From a virus, in the IMG/VR virus record IMGVR_UViG_3300042923_001273, positions 1 through 21,435 of that record: DNA of 21,435 nt. The stretch is one strand, 5' to 3'. Made by a program: the position numbers and the translations under genes. The notes under the pieces were generated by a model. It worked only from the letters and a program-made list of their open reading frames with translations, searched no databases and was not told the DNA's origin. Numbering within the stretch: position 1 is the first letter of the stretch; each line of letters begins with the position of its first letter. Shown one piece after another: positions 18,698 through 21,435 of this stretch.

Positions 18698-21435
18698 TTA
18701 TTTCCCTGGTCGGCGCGTATTAAACGGCATCGCAGGTTTTTCAGATTGGCTACGCACAGGGATATTGTTCATAGCATTCTCTGCCGTGCTTGGGGGACTG
18801 CTCGGGGCATTAACGGTATCACTACCGGCCCCGTTCTTCTCCAGGTACTGAGACATCAGCTTGACCAGGGTTTGCAGCTCTTTCAAGCTGTTCTCCTGGG
18901 CAACGACCCCGCGTTCCATCAGTTGGTCTGGGGAGACGCCCTGACGCGCCTGCTGGGTCACCACTTGCTGTGCCGATTCCCGTGACGCGGCTTCAACCCG
19001 TTGCCGGGCGGTTGCCAGACGGCGGTGTTCATCCACTTCAGAGGACGGGTTCGCCTGCGGGACCATGGTGATAGCCGAACTGCGGGGACCGGCTAAACTC
19101 GGACCGCTGTTCGCCGGACTGGAGCCGACCGCAGTAGTCGGAAGCGACGGGGTCACTTCCTGACCACCACTGCCACCTGCCGGTTTGGCAACCGGAGGCG
19201 TCACCTCCTGACCGGTTGGGGCGGTCACCGTTGCGCCCGGCTTTTCCACCGCACCCTTGTTAGAGAGTCCGACGTCTTTGCCGTTGGTGACCACATCCAT
19301 CCAGTAGTTGGTTTTCTCCTCACGGTCATCCATGCCGTTGGGCACCTGCACGTTACCGTTAACGGCACGGGAGACGTTGATGAGGTTGAGCCCACCGCGT
19401 TTCGCTGCAAACGGTCGTACCCGGTCCATCCAGTAAGCCAGCGCCAGCTTCTCCGCGTTCTCCGGGATTTCCGCCAGTTCCGGGTGATTGACCAGGTCCA
19501 GCCCAATCATCTTCCCGTACTTCGCGTAGTTGGCCCGGCCGGTAATCTGAATCCAGCCTCGACCCCGGTAGCGGGTACCGTCCCCTGGGTTCACGTTTCC
19601 TAAGTCTCGTCGGCCCTCGTACGCGGACCCATCGGCAATTTCCTTATTGTAGATAAAGTTCCCGGACTCGTGCGAGACCTGTCCCATGAACAACGCCAGC
19701 TCTGACCCACTCAAGCCGGCTGCTTTCGCCGCCGCCATCATGCTCTCGGCGTGCTGCTTGGCGGACCCACTGAGTTTCACCGATGCCCCACTGCCACCGC
19801 CGTAACCGGTGCCTGCGCTTTCGAATGACGTAGAGAACCCGGCATTCTTGGCGTAGTTGCCAATCGCGACGTCCTGGGTGCGGTAATTGCTGTTCCCGGT
19901 GGCTTTCGCCAGGTCACCCATCAAGTCCCGGGCTTTGCTACTCAGGGCATTGTTTACCTTGCGGCTCACGTCCCCGGTAGGTTGCCCGGTGTACTTCGCT
20001 TGCACCGCACGGGCGGCCGCTTGCGATTCATCGTACTTGTCCTTTTGCAAGGACATCTTGATGGCATCCAGGTTCGGCTGAATTACCGCTGGGTCCATCC
20101 CGGCCCGCTCACCAGCAAACGGTGAGGCGTTGATCGACCAGATACTGACCCGCTGACCGTTGACGGTGCTGCCCGCATCATTGATGAAGTTAGCAATCTT
20201 CAACAGCTCATCGGCTTTGAACCGCATCCAGCCCGTGAACGGGTCGGAATTCGGGTCGACCTTCTTCGACTGTGCCAGGAAGTTCAGGTACACCGGCAAG
20301 AAGCGTTTCTGGAACCAGAGGTCCCAAATTGCCCGGGCATCGGCGTCTGCACGGGATAGCCCAAACTTCGGCCCGTGGAGCACATACGCAGTCCCGGGGT
20401 CCCCGGCATAGGTCGCCTGGCCATTCCCACCGTAGTCAATGTCAATCAACATGTCCTTCTCAAGTTTCAGCAGGACGTTGACGTAGACTTTGTCCAGGGT
20501 GGTCAGACCGTAGGCTTTCATACGGATGGTGGTCAAATCGTCAATGCGGTTGTTCTTCGCAATGATGTCATCTTTGGCCTTGTCACCGGTAATCACCCCC
20601 AACGTGCCCCGTTCACCGGCACCGTAGTAGTTGTCCAGTTTACTCTTCACCATACCCGGGGGAAGCTGGTTCAACATCGGACGGTTAATGGTGGGACCCA
20701 GCGGACTCTCGACCTTCTGCGCGGCAATCGTGCTTTTCTGCTGCGCCACTTTCTGTCCTTCCGTGGTCTTGTGCAAGGTCGCCGCGGCGGCGTACGCTTT
20801 CTCGATGGCCACAATCGTCGCTTCCACGGTCCCGGTCCCCACCACACTGGTCTGGTTCTGGAACGGCGCGGCCTGCACGTAGTACGGGCTGCTGGACGCA
20901 TCTGCATCAATCTTCGTGGCCCGGGCATACGCCGGCTTCAGACCGTCAGGCAGGTCTTGCATGACTTTCGCCATCGACTTACCCGGGGCCCGGCGGTTGA
21001 ACTCGGTGAGGTTACGCAGGAACACCGGTTTAAAGCGGCGCTCAAACCAGGTGATCCAATCCAGGGTTGACTTGCGCGACTCGGGACCAAAGCCAAAGCC
21101 GGAAATCAATTCCGGGAACGGCAGGGTACCAATCACCGGTTGCCCCATCTGGTCGAAGGTGACTTTCTTCATCACTTCCGCTTCCAGCGCCAACACCTTA
21201 CCGCCCTGCTCCTTGTCATTGATACGCACGCCATACTGCGCGAGACGCATCTGCTGGAACAGGTCCTGGCGGTCCGCATACGCTTTCCAGCCGCGGTAGA
21301 TAAGGTAACCGGCACCAATGGCTAACGCTGCACCGACCGCAACCGGGGCAGAGAGTAACGCCCCGCCTACCGCCATGGCACCACGCGCTGCCCACCCCAG
21401 CGGGGAAAGCAGAGCACCCCCTAACGCCATTGCCC
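18698..21435 (-). CDS. Virion protein with duplicated domain and GH19 peptidoglycan hydrolase (N-terminus cut by window edge)
   Basis: At least 910 residues are visible. The first about 45 are alanine- and glycine-rich hydrophobic segments (AMALGGALLS, AMAVGGALLS, then a likely membrane segment). Because this 18-residue repeat begins at the window edge, the ATG at 21430 is probably internal. Two related domains follow, at about 61-190 and 302-440. A GH19 (chitinase-like) hydrolase lies at about 575-700, with QVSHESGNF (E588), KE597, YEGRRDLGN, GDGTRYRGRGWIQITGRANY and a trailing NG motif. E588 and E597 are nine residues apart, the spacing I recall for the catalytic pair of phage GH19 endolysins. 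The tail is proline-, serine- and threonine-rich (two GQEVTP copies). It is most likely a particle-borne enzyme that cuts the cell wall during DNA entry, not a free lysin. Confidence 0.85.
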   Translation of the reverse strand, partial: AMALGGALLSPLGWAARGAMAVGGALLSAPVAVGAALAIGAGYLIYRGWKAYADRQDLFQQMRLAQYGVRINDKEQGGKVLALEAEVMKKVTFDQMGQPVIGTLPFPELISGFGFGPESRKSTLDWITWFERRFKPVFLRNLTEFNRRAPGKSMAKVMQDLPDGLKPAYARATKIDADASSSPYYVQAAPFQNQTSVVGTGTVEATIVAIEKAYAAAATLHKTTEGQKVAQQKSTIAAQKVESPLGPTINRPMLNQLPPGMVKSKLDNYYGAGERGTLGVITGDKAKDDIIAKNNRIDDLTTIRMKAYGLTTLDKVYVNVLLKLEKDMLIDIDYGGNGQATYAGDPGTAYVLHGPKFGLSRADADARAIWDLWFQKRFLPVYLNFLAQSKKVDPNSDPFTGWMRFKADELLKIANFINDAGSTVNGQRVSIWSINASPFAGERAGMDPAVIQPNLDAIKMSLQKDKYDESQAAARAVQAKYTGQPTGDVSRKVNNALSSKARDLMGDLAKATGNSNYRTQDVAIGNYAKNAGFSTSFESAGTGYGGGSGASVKLSGSAKQHAESMMAAAKAAGLSGSELALFMGQVSHESGNFIYNKEIADGSAYEGRRDLGNVNPGDGTRYRGRGWIQITGRANYAKYGKMIGLDLVNHPELAEIPENAEKLALAYWMDRVRPFAAKRGGLNLINVSRAVNGNVQVPNGMDDREEKTNYWMDVVTNGKDVGLSNKGAVEKPGATVTAPTGQEVTPPVAKPAGGSGGQEVTPSLPTTAVGSSPANSGPSLAGPRSSAITMVPQANPSSEVDEHRRLATARQRVEAASRESAQQVVTQQARQGVSPDQLMERGVVAQENSLKELQTLVKLMSQYLEKNGAGSDTVNAPSSPPSTAENAMNNIPVRSQSEKPAMPFNTRRPGK

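Noticed and set aside
20375-21070. 231-residue plus-strand frame opposite the hydrolase-bearing gene
   Set aside because: The real gene is on the minus strand, with clear domains; this frame has glycine/histidine/valine shadow composition and no ribosome binding site evidence.

Overview
The window looks like part of the genome of a large tailed bacteriophage, most likely a phiKZ-like (nucleus-forming, Chimalliviridae-type) jumbo phage of a Gram-negative host. The reasons are these. There is a stand-alone gene resembling only the C-terminal part of an RNA polymerase beta subunit, as in the split multisubunit polymerases of these phages. There is a UvsX/RecA-like ATPase. There is a very large virion protein carrying a GH19 peptidoglycan hydrolase domain, next to another large structural protein. 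Genes are tightly packed, many are small and unrecognised, and short runs switch strand at strong hairpin terminators. GC is slightly above 50%. I see no tRNA, IS element, CRISPR array or integrase. The exact phage cannot be named from this sequence alone.

Layout. 1-2058 (+): the tail of an unknown gene, an RNase HI-like protein with a long unknown C-terminus, and a small gene overlapping it by ATGA. 2104-2940 (-): a helical, probably structural protein that converges on the previous run over a 12-bp hairpin. 3042-7039 (+): an apparent operon of UvsX-like ATPase, a small protein, a SLOG-family nucleotide-binding protein, the RNA polymerase beta C-terminal fragment and two unknown proteins, with overlaps between several of them. 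7084-7653 (-): an acidic protein that converges over a perfect 14-bp hairpin. 7743-9063 (+): two genes behind a TATATTAC element (a phiKZ-type early promoter motif), the second encoding a protein with a duplicated domain. 9112-10179 (+): a helical, virion-like protein.

10180-10594 has no gene. It holds several local hairpins, a 10-C run and a terminator-like hairpin, and is a candidate structured RNA or long leader. 10595-11728 (+) is an unknown 377-residue protein. 11820-14363 (+) is a six-gene operon of small proteins behind a second TATATA element; three of its proteins look like diverged paralogues. 14424-15885 (+) is a three-gene unit including an exported protein with a signal peptide. 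15951-16442 (+) is a single-gene unit. 16480-21435 (-) holds two large virion proteins, each with a hydrophobic segment. The one nearer the right edge has an internally duplicated domain and a GH19 cell-wall hydrolase, and runs off the window.

How it fits together. The + strand blocks mix nucleic-acid metabolism and transcription (RNase H, UvsX, RNA polymerase part) with probable host-takeover genes (the small-gene operon and the exported protein). The right end is a virion morphogenesis block. The hydrolase would open the cell wall during DNA delivery. The phage polymerase would read phage promoters such as those proposed here.
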